From Ancylostoma caninum (lineage: Eukaryota; Nematoda; Chromadorea; Rhabditida; Ancylostomatidae), in assembly GCA_037903475.1 (NCBI GenBank), contig JBAJFG010000002.1, positions 3,720,001 to 3,784,000 of the forward strand: a DNA stretch of 64,000 bases, written 5' to 3'. Below the pieces are notes generated by a model. It searched no databases. It worked only from the letters and a program-made list of their open reading frames with translations, and was not told the origin of the DNA. The position numbers and the translations under genes are program-made. The first letter of the stretch is position 1. Every line of letters begins with the position of its first letter. Shown piece after piece: positions 13,293-27,589 of the stretch.

Positions 13293-13763
13293 TTAGGACT
13301 CATGGGCGCTCCTGCAGTGGTTTCGGCTTTCCCATAGATGAACGAGGTTCTGTGGGAGAAAATCCAGTATGAGTAGAATTTTTGCTTTCTGCCCGGGCAC
13401 GGGAACGTGAGAGGTTCTTTTATGAGCAAATGTTTCAACTAGTATTAGTAACTCTGGATGTTTTGGCATAGATGTTGTTCGCTCAACACCTCCTATCCCT
13501 ATTTCAGAAGTCATACTAGTTCTTGTCCATAGCAGTTCTTTACCGGAAATTCGACCATATCGTCGTGGTTTCTCGCTTGCTGGTTGCTGATGAAAAGACA
13601 TCTTCTTCGTACGGGTAAACAGGTGGGTTCCTGGCAGGAAGCAACAGTAGCGGTAAGAAGTGCTACCTCTTGAAGTTCGCGTGCCGTTCACGAATACCGT
13701 TGCTGACGACGTAGTAGGCAAACAGCATGGGCTAAGCTCGCAAAGACTTGCTTGCACCACCAC
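13293..13763 (-). CDS. Unrecognised 156-codon open frame, doubtful
   Basis: A minus-strand open frame with readable but unfamiliar text (RRYGRISGKELLWTRTSMTS, PELLILVETFAHKRTSH). No domain, signal peptide or splice border could be assigned. It may be a decayed repeat protein or chance. Confidence 0.15.
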   Translation of the reverse strand: MVVQASLCELSPCCLPTTSSATVFVNGTRTSRGSTSYRYCCFLPGTHLFTRTKKMSFHQQPASEKPRRYGRISGKELLWTRTSMTSEIGIGGVERTTSMPKHPELLILVETFAHKRTSHVPVPGQKAKILLILDFLPQNLVHLWESRNHCRSAHES

Positions 13764-15983
13764 TGTGAGAACTTTTAACCAGTAGGCATACTAGTACTAA
13801 GTTCCTTAGGGGTTAGAGAGTGTAGCTAAGCTATCGAAAACATCTCTCGTCGAGCTTCCACTTCCAATTTCTTTTCGGGGCCAGGATGTTGCGAAAGTGT
13901 CTGGATGGTTGGTGAATTCCCAGAGAACGCAAGAGTTCCCTTAATGGGATCATGATTATCGAAGCGTCGCCAGTTATGGGGAATCGGCGCCGAGACGCTT
14001 TTGAGCGGCGCCGCTCTCGCGAAAACTCGCCGCCTCTTTGTTCTGTAAGCGCTCGGGGCAAAAACCGAGTCATTCACGGGATTTCGCTGCCGGAACCAGC
14101 ACTCGGCTTGGAATCATGCGGTCTGGAGGGTGATTTAACCGAGCTTCGAAGAACAAGTATGTATAGATCGGACTTGCAATAGCTCTGCGATTGGTCAACT
14201 CTCCCAAGCCGCCAACCGTAGATCTATCTCGCACTACCCTTCCCGGGCACAACGCTCCGCACCCATTTTTTTCACCCTATTTTTATCTTGAGTAAAACGC
14301 AGACCAAGAAATGGGTTCGACCGATTTAAGTTCAATTTTTTGTAGAAGATGGTATCCTCAAAACAGAATTATTAGAAGCAAACATTTAGCAAAATCAGAG
14401 AAATAAAGAACCACAATCTAATGAACCTAGTGTCATCCTACAATCTCTTTTAAATTAGACCAAATTCCCCTAAAAAATTAGCAGACTCTGTCCAAGCAAC
14501 TCGTCTCGGTCAGCGCAGACGATTAGCATCAAAGATAGCTGGGTATATCACTTTTTGCTCAGAAACTCACTTCACTGTGTACGAGCAGAAAGCTCTGAAC
14601 AGTCCTGAGAGCGTCCATGAATCCTGGCACCGAAAAGCTTGAAAGCTACACATGAACGCCTTGAAAGTTGCTCATCAAGGGTAAACCTGTGCCCGTATTT
14701 ATGAACGTTCTAAGAGAGGTGCTCTCCTATCGGCTGACCCAGAGTGGAAGAGTATCCCAAGTGAAAATCTGTGCATTTTATTCGCGAATGATGTTACAAC
14801 AAGGGAAGAGGGTGGATGTTGGATGAAAAAGGGCAAATTCGTCCAAGAAAGTAATACAGCTTCTGGTGGGAGGGATAAATCCCAGGAACGTTCCTGAACA
14901 TAACCATCGGACACTTCGTCTGTTATTTCTAGAGGAAAAAAATCAAAGTAATGGGATAGTAGAGACGATAGTATAGAAAAAAATTCTCGAATGTCTCCAG
15001 AACGGAAACTATGGATCAGAATGCGGTCCCTAAATGGGAATGGCGAGGTGAAAGCGGGGCCGGCGAGAAGTCGGGGCTGAGGACGGGGATATTCACGCCC
15101 CGCGAAAGGGAATTAGAGCGGATAGGCGTATGTGTGTGTGCGGCGAGAAATTTCACAGCGGTCAACGAGAGGAAAAGCAGCCGCGGACCAGATTCGGCTC
15201 TTAGCCACGCAATGTTGCATCCCATTTTCAAATAGGAACTGAAGCGAGTGCATCACTTCAGGTTGTAGGGACTCCTAAGAGGGCCAGAATTAGCCCTCTG
15301 GGCTACTTCGGGGGAGTAGGAGCAGTAGGTTGCCTCTAGATAAGATAAAAGTGTAGCTCAGACAGTACGAGTAACGTGGAACCATGGAGTGGTCTTAGTA
15401 GGTAAGGACTAATCGTCATAGCTTCACTGCGGCTCCGAACTTTGGTCGCCTAGGTAGCGGCGGCGCTCACTGCCATTGCGCCATCATACACAAAGGGCAG
15501 CCGACATGTCCTCACTGAGGAGTGTCTAAAAAGCTTGTGAGGGCCGAAGAAAGTGATTCCTCTGCAGAACGCACCCATAAAAATCAGGCTAGGACAGGAA
15601 TGGCTAGAAGCACAGTTTAAGTCTTTAGATAAATTAATATAATACATACATTCATACTGTTTATTTGGATAAGAAATAAAAGAAAGATGCTCCCTAAAGA
15701 GGTGGGCCGTAGCGGTAGAAGCAGACAAAGATGAAGTGGAGCTAGAAAGTAGGAAATTGAAGAATAAAGCAATGAGAATAGCAAATATTTATGTATTCGT
15801 ATATTTATTTATTGTACTATTGAAGGTGTGTGCAAAAGTAGAAAAAAAACAATCTAAACAGTGTTAGAAATTCGTAAAAGAGTAGAATGAATTATCTGAT
15901 AAAGTTCCTGCAGAAAGGCAACGTTGGAAAATCAGTTTTTAATTACCCTGCAGTGTATTTATTTGGTTATTTAAATACACTCA

Positions 15984-16038
15984 AGAGAGAGGGAGAGAGA
16001 GAGAAAGAGGGAAAGAGAGAGAGAAAGACAGAGAGAGG
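15984..16038 (+). repeat. GA-rich simple repeat
   Basis: An interrupted GAGAGA/GAAAGAGA tract. Similar tracts lie at 40865-40895 and 59545-59596. Confidence 0.85.
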
Positions 16039-19000
16039 TGAAGAAGGAAGAGCACCGGTGGAAAGCATTCAAAACCTTTGCCGTTGCCGCCAAAATGCTG
16101 AGAAAACAGAAAATTACAAATTTGTGACCACCGCACTATTTCTTCGGTATTTTTCTGCCATACGGGTTGTTTTGAGAGCGACATTTACATCACTACTGCT
16201 TCTATTTTAAGCCGCCACTATAGTTATTTACTTATTTGTGTATTTATGTGGAAAACAGTAAAGTAGAACTGATTGGTTGATGTTAAAAGAATCAGAAAAG
16301 TGATAAAACAAATATGTCTCAACATGGATGACATCCAAGGACAAAAATCCGAGCAATCGTGCCAGGGAGCCAACCAGCAGACTGAGAACTGTGCAATCAA
16401 CTGCACTGGAAGCAAAGCAGTATGGTAGGTTACCTGTCTTCTCCGACAACAAACCTACATTACTGGCTAATTCTACTTGCCGTCAGGCAAAAACTGGTCT
16501 CACTTGCACTCCGTTACATTACCTGTACACTGCGCAGAACTCATTTCTGAAGAAGAACAAAAAGCGCAGCGAAGTGAACCGCTCGGGCAGGCAGTCGGGC
16601 ATCCGAGCGACGCTACTGCCACGAGGAAAAGTCGGCGCATCCGGGGAGGAGCTGCGAAACCCATTGCGATGTGCAAAGCACTGCGTAAAACGCGCTTAAC
16701 ACCGACGATTCGCCTACGAACTGCCGTCCCGTTACGACTGTACACTTCAGAAGCGAAAGCCGCTCTGGCATTTCTTCAATCCGTGGAGTTTTTCGGTGGT
16801 GGGTAGTATCCGCGGGGAGAGGAGGATGTAGGAAAGGCAGAAAGCAGAAAAAGATATGGCATGGTATGGAGTTACCAGCCTGGTTTGCGAATTGGCGCAA
16901 GGGATTGGTGCCCCACTCAAGCATGGGTTGGCAAAATCTTCAAAATGGCTTTATAAATTGGTGGAGTACCTGTATTAGGTCATTCCCGACCACTTGTATT
17001 ATTCAAGAGTTTTTGTTAATTTCAATAACTCATTTCCAACATTAACCAATTTCTTGTTTGGCTGACCAGTCCCCCTTTTCATGGGTGTGGCCGATCTCCG
17101 TGACTGGTCAGTTCACCCTATAGGCCGAGACTGCTCTATACACAGGACTGTTCTATACCTGCACATTCTAGGTGTAACGCTCCACACCTAATATTTCATC
17201 GCCTTCCCACAAAATGGTGACATTTTCAACCTCCGTCGTGAATTTGGTTCAAGGTTTCAGGACTCTGGTTACGGGACAGAGATTTGAGACAGTTGTTATT
17301 TAACAAAACAGACGCCTACAAATTTGTTTCATAATTGTGAGATCAGCCCCAAATGCTGGATTGCCAAGAAAAGCAGCAAGGGATTTCCTGCTACGTATAA
17401 CTGCCAGATTCCCCTTCTCAAAAAAAAACCGCTGCAATTAGAATTTGGTTGTCATGCCTCCTACTCTGGTCTTAGTGAATAAATGGCTGTCAATAGATAA
17501 ATTCTTTAAATGGATGATAAACTGTTCACATGAATAATAAGCTGTTGTTTTTCAGTGCAATCATATAATCAAATGATATAAAAAGACTGATCAACGACGA
17601 CTGATCGCATCGTTTTAGAATACAGTACTATATTGAGAAAACAATCCCCTTCTGAAGTTCCACCCATAACTCCCTAACGAACGGAGCTGAAAAAAAGAAA
17701 GTAATATGTAGCAGTAAAGAAATTTCTTTGTGATTTTGGTAAACAACGCATGAGTCACTGTAAAAGGAGTGGTAGTGAATCTCAATTGCCTTTCTTATTT
17801 TTTTGCAGGATGTTTTTTCTCAAAAAGGTCTAGTCTTTGAAATTTATTTATTAAACCTATCATTTTTATTTATCAGCCTATCAATTTATTATTTAGCCCA
17901 GTCTAATTATCTCATAATTGAAATGGTATGACGCTCATGCTTAGACATAGAAAAGAAATGAAATTCAGTTGCGCAGCGTCTTCTCCAACTCCACGAAAAT
18001 CGAACATTTTCTATGTTATTTTCCATGAAAGGCTTCTGAAAGGTTCCACATTCAAGTGCTTCACAGCCAAGGGTGCACCTAGTTTTCCTGAATCCAGCAC
18101 GATCAGGCTTGAATCGTACAGCTGCGCAGCGGTGAACGTGTCCGGCTCACACCTGGATCCGCAAGGTAAAACAAACAAAGCAGCGATTCTGCAATTAGCA
18201 GTGTTGACGAGGGTGTTTTTATGACGAATACAGGTCCGAGATTGGTTTCAGAAAGAAGAATAAAAAAGTGAGGATAGGAATGCAGGAATTTTTGTTATGA
18301 TCTATACACACACTTCTCGAGAAATCCGTGTAGATGTCGGTTCTGGGACGCGGCCAGGAAAACAGTGCAAGGGAAAGGAAGCTCGAGAACTGTTTCAGGA
18401 AAAAAGAGAAAGGATGTCAGTAATTAGATAATCGACTCCGCTACTAATTAGATAACAGAGAATCAGTCCGTTTTTCAAAGCTTGTCCGTAAATTCTTCGC
18501 TCCATGAAGAAATTTTTTTGCTAAATAATCCATCAAAAACTTATAAGCTAGCTCTTTTGACAGCAATTAAAAAACAAAATATGAGGGTGAAATAAATAGA
18601 ATGGTGTAAAACTGAGACAAAAAGTGTCTTTCACGCGAAAGAATATCAAAAACTAGTGAAAGCTGAACGCCACTTTGTGCCTACTATGTCAACCACGAAG
18701 CTCAGTGCCCTACAGTGCTTACGAGTACAGCTAATTGAGCACTGCAGGCAGATTTTAGTAGCAAAAAGCGTACAAGGATCTGCGCTTTATAAAACGTCCT
18801 TTGGAAATTTTCTAGGTTTGTTTGATTTGATGTATCACGCGCGGAGTAATGGGTCAGGACAGGCAGATCCCCGAGATCATTGTAATCGAACACGGAACCT
18901 GGAGGTGGAAACGTATTGCCTAAAATTTTGTGGGATAGGGAAAGATCGCGTTACCTGGCTACCTATATGTAAGCCCCAATGAAGTGCATAATTACTACGC

Positions 19001-20039
19001 TGCTTTGTTCCACCCCGTTCAGAAACCAGCCAAGAGAAATGACTTCAGATATTCAACAATGGAATTCATGCTTTTCAAGGGGAGGTCCCCTTTCACAAAA
19101 TTGTAGTGCTTCTTGAGAGTGTGGAAGCATTTCGCTAATTCGGCTAGTTCCTAGGCGGGGTGTAGGGACTAGCCACTGGAATCCGTGAGAAAATCTGAAT
19201 CGGCACTTCAGCGGAATCAGACAAATAAAGAACAATATTCGGGTGATAAAAATCCTTATGACATTGGATAAATGAAATAAAATGACAAAACTGAACATGC
19301 TCTGAACTTCTAGGGACTCGTGTTTAATTGCCTCGAAATTTCGCTGCAGTAGCTGATCTGCAAGTGGTTCAGGCCGGAAACTTTTCGATACCCCTGTATA
19401 TTGTGATCAAGCTTGGACCGGGACTCGGCTACTGAGTGGGAAGGAATTTTGATCCTTCAAAAACACTCACAATGAAGTGATCGGCGATTCTCAATCCATC
19501 TTTATAGTGACCACACATTCGACTCGAATAAAACTACAGGAGAGAGCTAAAGGAGAAATTGGAGAAGGATTAAGCCTATAGGTAGTTATTATAAGTTGAC
19601 TTGAAACTGTGAGGCAAAGGAAAGAAGTAGGAAAGGAAAAACAGCTATTTTCAGCAGAACACAGTTTTTTTTGCAACAGTCTGATAGTACAAACCAAAGT
19701 TCCATATCATACCAGAAAATTTGGAAACCCCAGGCTTACGGACATATTTTTTCAACGAAAATCGACCAAAAGCAGCGCTACAAGGAGAGAACAAAAGGTC
19801 GCAATGGGAGGAGAAAAAACTTCGAACTGCGCTGCGACTACGCTCCGTTAGCGATGAAATCTCCGCACGTATCTGGGGCAAGCGCAGCTGCGTGGAATCC
19901 CTGCTACCAGGGGAAGAACTACCAACTTGTTCAGCTCCTGAGGGGTGTTAAGCGCCTGAAGTGCCATTGAGAAGGAAGTGAAGTTGGTCAGAAAGCAGCA
20001 ACGAGCTTCTTCATAAGCCTAGCACCTTAGAAAACCGGC

Positions 20040-20600
20040 TGTTGGTGGCTCTGCCGAATGGTTGCGCAACAATGGAATTTGCTGGTGATTGCAGCTCGAA
20101 ATGATGAGACATGGAAGCACCAGAAATCTCGAGCGCCTAGTGATCAAACATTAAAGCACATATTGTTTGAACCATTTTGGTACGTTATGGCTCAGAAGGG
20201 ATTGGATGCGATTGAAGAGATTCTCGGGAAATTGGAAAAGTCGTGGACGAAGACTGTGGCACTTAAGACTGTGGCCCCATTCAGTCCGACGTTGATTCCC
20301 TTACAGCATTGGCAACATTTTTTTGGAGAACTATTGCCCTCAGAACAATCCTGACCTCAACCCTTTGGAAAACTGCGTGAGATACATAGTAGAGAGATAA
20401 ACCAGTAAGTTCACCTCATAGGCAGTGTCTCTCCTCAATAACCGCCCACAGGGTTTTTACATCAGCTGAATCTGCGTGAGCTGCTGAGAACAATGATATG
20501 CGCAAAAAGCCATAAAAACATCAAGAACCCTGTGTTTCTAGAGGTTCTCCGCTGAGAATTTTCGAAAATCTCAACGTGTGTGCGAGCTGTCTGAGACATG
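20040..20600 (+). mobile_element. Tc1-like transposase remnant, plus strand
   Basis: At about 20345-20400 the plus strand reads QNNPDLNPLENCVRYIVERD, close to the SPDLNPIEN-W motif that carries the third acidic residue in Tc1-like transposases. Just upstream, in another frame, VAPFSPTLIPLQHWQHFF may be the decayed GAPxHxA-QWL region. The open stretch 20058-20354 covers the upstream part. No terminal repeats were seen, so borders are approximate. The call rests mainly on one motif. Confidence 0.5.
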
Positions 20601-22234
20601 TACTGCGTTGCTTCATGGATTGATCTACAATATTTAAAGCGCACATGATTGATTCCGCCGACCAACATAGTACACGTGGAGCATCAGAACACGGGTTTAA
20701 CTGTATTTTTTGCAAAGATTTTATGCACAGCGGGTAAGAAAGCTGCGGAATCTGCTAACAACACACAAAAAAGAGGTGAGACCCTGTCTTTCACGACAAT
20801 GCCCTTTGGAGCGCCAGCATCGAAGCAGCGCTCATGGGTATGAATGGCGATTAGTTGAAGACGGCTTGCGCTTACTTTGGGGTGGTGATCGAGCAGGCGT
20901 TAGAGGAGCAGAGAGGCTATATAGAGTTGATATTCCCAGGAAGGATCCATATTAAATGAGATGAAACAGATTTTCTAGTTGTCTTGCATCTTGTGGGAAT
21001 TTTCTGCTCGGATTTTAGCGGCACACCCGTAGGAAACATTTTCGAAACTCTACAAATGGGTAGACGTATTGGAACTGGAAAAAGCAGGAACATGTGACAG
21101 CACCTAATAAATATTTGAGACCAACTCCACATAAAGCTTCCAATTTTCCATTCGTTTTCCAATAACCTTTCGTTTCTCTATTTCCGAATTCCGAAGTTTC
21201 CAAAGTCCTTCTCCCAAGAGTTATACGGATTTCTTCATAATCCGGCAGGTTACAGAAACATAAAGGCTCAAAGCGCCCGCCCAAGTTTTTTATCCCAGTG
21301 TGGATCGCGCAAAGAACTCCGCGCGATCACAGGTCAGAGGCACTGCCATTCAGGCGAATTCTCCGAAATCAAGGCCGGATATGCGACAACAATCGGACGC
21401 GGCCGTTGAACCGGACCCAGCAGCGTCTGACTGCACGCGTTGTCAGCCTCAGCGCTTCCGTCGGAGTGATCGGACCTCCTCACAGACTCTAAAAAACAAG
21501 TTGCGAGTCCATCCTGTTTCTTACGGCAGAAATATCCAGCAGGTGAGGAATGAAGTCGTACAAGTTAGTGATGGTGTGGGAACAGCGAAGAAAACTATTG
21601 CATCATAATGATCACTGTGTTATGCACCGAACAAAAAACAAACATAGATAGCAAATATTTCAAGGTAGATGCTTTTTCTCGAAGAAAGTCACGATCTCTG
21701 ATAGTTACTAATTCATTCACCTAGTCAACAGGATGTTGAACAATTATGTTATGTTATGAACCTTAAATTTACGGGTAAATATTTAACTGCTCAAGAAACC
21801 TAGAAACCTTGTTTCGCACCGGCTTGCAGGGGTTCTGCATGGGACTGAAAAAATGGTGAGTTTTCGTGGGTTTTGCTCCGGATTTCTTCGGAATTAGGGA
21901 TGCATGTGTTCTCCATGAATATGCATAGGTTCTGCATGGCTCTCACCACTGTTGATATACATCGCATCTTCCTCATGCAAAACACATTCCTAGGCGTTGA
22001 GGCGCTAGACAAAGGGATTTAATATGTATTGCGCAATCGCGGTAATACCTATGAAGCTATAGTGTTCTTCCCCAAAATTCAGGAATTTTTTTGAAGATTT
22101 TCCTTGTTTTTGTACAGTTCTATTATATATTGCATATTTTTCCTTTTCAGTCAGCCTTCGGAACACCATGAGTGCATTTGATAAATAAATAAAATAAGTA
22201 AGACAAAGACTCCAAATAATTAATAACTTAGGAA

Positions 22235-22385
22235 CCGACCCAAGCCCTCGAATATCCGAAGAGAGAGATAGAGAGCTCCATAGCCATTTTTGCCTTTCTT
22301 CAAAGGTGCATTGGTACTCTCCTGCTGTTGGAACATTAGAATTTCGAACTTGCTCAAAATAGGATGTTTAAATTCGAATGTCTCC
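22235..22385. repeat. Diverged relative of the 8.1-kb MITE
   Basis: CCCTCGAATATCCGAAGAGA, AGAGAGCTCCATAGCC, CTGTTGGAACATTAGAATTT and AGGATGTTTAAATTCGAATG follow the order of the left half of the element at 8148. The right half and clear ends are missing. Confidence 0.5.
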
Positions 22386-25066
22386 AATCCGTTATTTGGT
22401 TATAACATTGTTGACAGCCTCTTCATAACCCTCGTAAAGCCATAATTTCATCTCGCTGCAACCAGCAATTAAGGTGAGGCCGTGAAGCCATAAAAGTGAA
22501 TGCAAAAGGGAAAGTAATCTAGTGTTCAGAACGACGAAATGGTGCTGTTTCCGGCACTTGACCTAGCAGAATTTAGTGAATAAAACCTACTTGAACTGGC
22601 TCTAAAACTCGGACTAAAATTGTCTAGGAGTACCAAAACATATGAAAATTTAGTAATTTCTTGGTAGGTAGGAATGACTTTTGCACAAGGCACTTCACAG
22701 ACTTTACAGATGGAATCTCGATAGTCAAATTCTCTGTTCTTATTTATTTATTTATTTATTTTCTTCATGTTAAGAGCACATAAAAATTGGGAACTAAACA
22801 ATTGCAGAACTATCCAAACAACAACAAAACAAATTGTTAGGACCAAAAAGAAGCCTATGCATAGTAGAAAAGAAAAAAACTCAAAAATTCAAAACCTGCC
22901 CGATATATTCCGCGGATAAAATCTCTATTTAAGGATAGCCTCAGGAAAACTAAATTGCAGACATGTAACGCCCCTGGTTATCTGTAATTCTCTGAGAAGT
23001 TGGGGAAAGAAAAGAGCAACACTATTCGCTGTGAAATTTCGGAGCTTGTTAATATTATCTCAGCAACCCAAATTTCCAGGACCAGCCAACACGGGCCCAG
23101 AAGCTGGCTGGCGATACCCCAGCAGAAAAAGACAGTGAGTGCTTCGAAACACAACCAACAGAAAGCATCCTAGGAAATCTCGTTTTTCATGTTGGGTTAA
23201 CAGCATTCACTCAGGAAACACAAGCAGTTCTCAGCTCACGGAACTGAAGTCTTGGCATTTCGCCAACATCTATTAAGTTGGTGCATAATTAATGCGTCTT
23301 TTTTCGCCACTTCTTTTCTTGATAAGAACTGAAGCTTTTCAAATGGCTTTCCATGGAAACAATCCTCTCTCTTCACTCATTAAAAGTGCGATTGAAAACT
23401 GCATCCATGTCCGCCATGATATGCTTTATCACTTCGGGAAAAGTTGAAATGCAGGAGAGTCATTCCGCAACCGTTGAAATTCATCGTAAAGCTCTTTATT
23501 CTTGATCTATAAGATTGTACTTTCCCACGTGAATTACTTGAATATTTTTCGACTTGGCTTCGCTGATTTTTCTTCGGCCAAAATTTCGTTAAGATCGCGG
23601 AATGACTGTGCTGCATTCCAAGCTTTGCCGAAGTGGTAGAGCATGAGATGGTGAATGTGGATACGATTTTCGATAGCACCGTTACTAAATGAAGGGAGAG
23701 GATTATTTACATGAAATGTCATTTGAGAAGCTCTAAGTTTTGGCGAAAATAGGAGTCGCGAGAAAAAGCCGCATTAGTTATGCACCAAACTAATAACAGT
23801 GCATTGCTATAAATTATGTCTTCTTCAATGGCTATAAATCTGCTCGAGAGCATCGAGACGCACCAAATGAGGGCTATTCTTCTGCTCCTACGACTTACAA
23901 TCAGGAAATAAGAATAGTTTCGCGTTTACTGTGGGCAGATAGGAACCCAAGACCTCACCTTGCCTTCGCGGTTGAGGAAAGGAAAGGAAACGTATTTCCA
24001 TATTTTTTTACTTGAGACTTTAGCATATCCTGCATTTGTTGGACACGCTATTCTAGCGTAAAAAGAGGAATATCAGAAATGACAGAAAAGAATGTTTCTG
24101 AGTTTCTAGGTGAATTCGGGTATCTCGAGCTGGAAGTTTAGTGGATTGCTTTAGCCTCGGTAAAAGAACAGAATAAAAAAAAAACACAAATCATTTACTT
24201 GCTCATTCATTCCCAAAAATGCTCGAAAGTGGAGAACTGAGGAAGAGCACAAATATGAGACAGCCCCAAGACCAATACGTGGCGTTTCTCTGGCTCGGAA
24301 CAAAGAAGTCCTCAACCGATATGCTTTCAGTTCCAGAATGCAGACTGTGACTAGGGTATGACCAACGCAGTAAAAGTAAAAGGACCTACAAAATGTGGAA
24401 GGAATGGGATAAAAACATAAAGTTCTACGTGCACGACGGCTTATCGAAAAAAAAACTTTTTTCAAGAAATTACTAAAAATCATAGAACTAACTGTTACTT
24501 CCTGCAGAAGGTAAATAGAAGTAAAAATCGGCAGAAAGTGTGGTTCAATGGCTGGCAGTGGAAAACATCGAATTTGACTGCAAAGCACGCAAAACATAAC
24601 GGAAAATCTCTATAGTACTCAACTGGAACGTGAATAAGAAGTCAAATATGGGCACAAGAGAAGATTCTGGTTCAAAATCCCTCAAACGACGCGCGTGTTT
24701 GACTTTCTTCAGCCGTTAGTGACCCGTGCTGCTGTTTGCTGAGGTACACACAGCAGCGTAAGGAACAAGAAACGCCAAGATGATGATGATTCAGAGATTT
24801 CAAGAGACTTGCTCTGCTCGTTGTCCACAGCCACTTGTGTCTCTGCTCCGCCTAGGATCCAGTTCCTTCGATAACAAGTTTGGAATATTATCTTGATCTG
24901 ATTTCACATGTAGTACGGCCGTAAAGAAGATCGAGATCGGACCACGTCTTGTGCTGAAACGGGCTGGGGCTGTTCAGTCACGATTCAAGAGCCATTGAAA
25001 AACTGAGGAGAAAGTGGGCGGAGCAGACAATTTGTCCCCTCGAGACGCAGTGGGACCGAATGATGC

Positions 25067-25207
25067 ATTTCCAAGGACTGCCCCTCTATTCCTTGAAATT
25101 CCTCCGAATCCTCGACGCATTAGATAATATTTGAATTCGAAAACTCGATTTCGAACAAGTCGAGGATTCGGATAGATTTCAAGAAGTAGAGGGGAGTTCT
25201 TGGAAAT
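25067..25207. repeat. Foldback repeat, ~50-bp arms
   Basis: The left arm starts ATTTCCAAGGACTGCCCCTC and ends CCGAATCCTCGAC; the right arm (25157-25207) is its complement at about 85% identity. The loop is about 40 bp and contains TTTGAATTCGAAAACTCGAT. It is probably a small MITE related to the TTCGAA-rich group. Confidence 0.65.
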
Positions 25208-27333
25208 TGCCAAGCATGAATTCAGGATTTCAACACTCAGACTTCCTGGATTGGGTTCTAAATTAATGCTCAAATTAAGCTTTCCGGTTTTTATTTGGAT
25301 CTAAGTACAGGGCACAGCTTATTGCGGATGAATCGCCACTCTACCGCGGATAAACATCTACATTGCCGTACATTTACATGAGCGGATGAACAGTCCTTGG
25401 AAACCCTCCCTGTATGTACTTCATTATTTATGTACGTACTTCATTATTTTGTGTACTAAAAATATTATTACTGAGAACCAAGAAGGAAGACCTCTCTTTA
25501 GGAAAATGACCCGGACCTCTCTTGTCTACGATGTATTGCTTGTATAACAGCACGAGCCCCTACCAGAATTATGAAGGCGAAATTTTTTTCCTTCAGTTTC
25601 CCATCATTACAAGAAGTAGTACCTTCCAGAAATCCTATAAATCCTGTAACATCGGCAAATGATCAAACTCCCCTCCCCCCTTCCATTCAAATTCGGATGA
25701 ACAGAGCAACTACAGGGTTTTTTATCCGGACGTTTCGGATAAACACCACCACCATGCAGCTGTTTATCCGAATTGACTTTTGGACCCTTGCAGGTGCTGA
25801 AAGCCGAGAACCCTCTGCAGATGAACGGCTAGTGGTGAAAAAGACCAAAAGAGAAGAAGAAGAGACAGCAACCTTGGTCTAGGAATGAAGTTGGAAAGTA
25901 ATTATGCTGCACTCCTCCTCACTGGGACACAATGCGAGGTTGACGGGGGACGAAGGTGTGGTGATCGTTGTTAGATCACTGCATTCCCACTACTATTGTT
26001 GTTTTACACGCACCAAGACAGAGCTGCGCAGTGTCTCATTGTGAGAGACCGGTTCGCTGCACAGGATCTCCCAGCCCTAAAAACGAAACCAACTGCAGGG
26101 ACGAGCTGATCACTGCACCGAGTTCAGTGAGTTAGGTCGACAACAGGGAGCATCACCTGTCGACGAGACCAAGTGGAACGAACAAGGCCAAGGAGGCGAG
26201 TTAGCGCGAGCAAATTGAAGCCTATTAGTGGAAATAGCGGGTCTCGAGATTCGGAAATGACAAGGTTTTGCGCTAGGACAGCGCGAAAGTTCTGAATCAT
26301 ACGACACGGTGAGCCTGTTGCTAATAAAGGGCTCGAATACCGCGGTTATGACTGGGCACGACGGGAAGACGGGAAATGTCAGGGAAGTAACGGGACAATG
26401 TTACTTCCAATGAAGACTGTATGGAGGGGAAGGAAAAGGGCGGATAGGCAGAGAGTTTGTTGGGCTGCTCACGAGAGAATTAGCGAACCTACTGAATATA
26501 TGTCAGTGGTTACTAGCTTCTGGCTTTCTCGCAAGTTTCCTGTTGAGGCAATAGTAATTTCTGGATGTGTGGCGCTTCCTGATCGTTCGAGTAAACCAAG
26601 TGCCAAATTTTATGAGAGGTCCCCTTTCGTCGCAGATATGGGAACTTTGCTTGGCCACCATGAAGGCAAGGTACGGTCAAAATCTTGCCCATATCTGTTT
26701 CTTGTTCTCCAAAATCCAGCCCATCTGTACAGCATGTACTTAATATTTTAAAGCCTGCTGTGAGCTCTATCGCAACATGTGGTACAAAACGTTTGAGGAC
26801 TACGGTAGGCGCAGGGAAAACATGCTCCAACTGCCAAATGCTGCGCGCGTACAAAATAGGCAATGGTGGACTATCCGGACGGACTCGAATACTTTCTGAA
26901 GCCATCAAGTGGACTATTATGTGCAGTCCTTTGAATATGAATTTCATCATACGATGCCGCAGAAGATAGCATGTGATGCGCGGGGTATAGCGTTAACTGA
27001 AAGCACGGACTCTGCATACGCGCCAACGTTCTGCCAGATCTGGTCCATGGAAAGTGTGAGTTGTTGGGCTTTGCTAGGAATTTTTCTATTATTTTCGTCG
27101 ACAGCATCGCCGTGGGCGATGAATTCAGTAGAGATCCGGAGAAGAAGTTCTGCCCGGACCTTGCCTTTAAACATTGTTCAGCGTTTTCCATTTGGTTCCT
27201 TTCTTTTTTTTAAGTTCATAACAGAGATCTCTACGAATTCTTTTTCTTTTCGAATTGGAACCTTTGAGCTGCTTTTTAATTATTTGGAAAACTTTTTTTT
27301 CAAAATGCGTAGCGGTGACTTCAAATATGAAAT

Positions 27334-27589
<256 letters not shown>

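Larger units (their letters stand above)
8550..20030. other. No gene seen; repeat fragments
   Basis: Contains a TTCGAA-rich stretch (9640-9870), ATTT/AAAT runs (10020, 11435, 15790, 17840), a degenerate repeat with GAACGTTC/CATGAATCC blocks (11.9, 12.6-12.8 and 14.55-14.9 kb) and a 10-bp perfect stem CTGACCAGTC/GACTGGTCAG at 17062-17110. No exon could be supported. Confidence 0.5.
20720..27330. other. No gene seen; one possible exon
   Basis: 21298-21544 is GC-rich, open in two plus-strand frames, preceded by TTTTTTATCCCAG and closed by CAG/GTGAGG, so an exon is conceivable but unproven. ATTT runs occur near 22190 and 22740. The remainder shows nothing recognisable apart from the MITE pieces listed separately. 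Confidence 0.4.
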
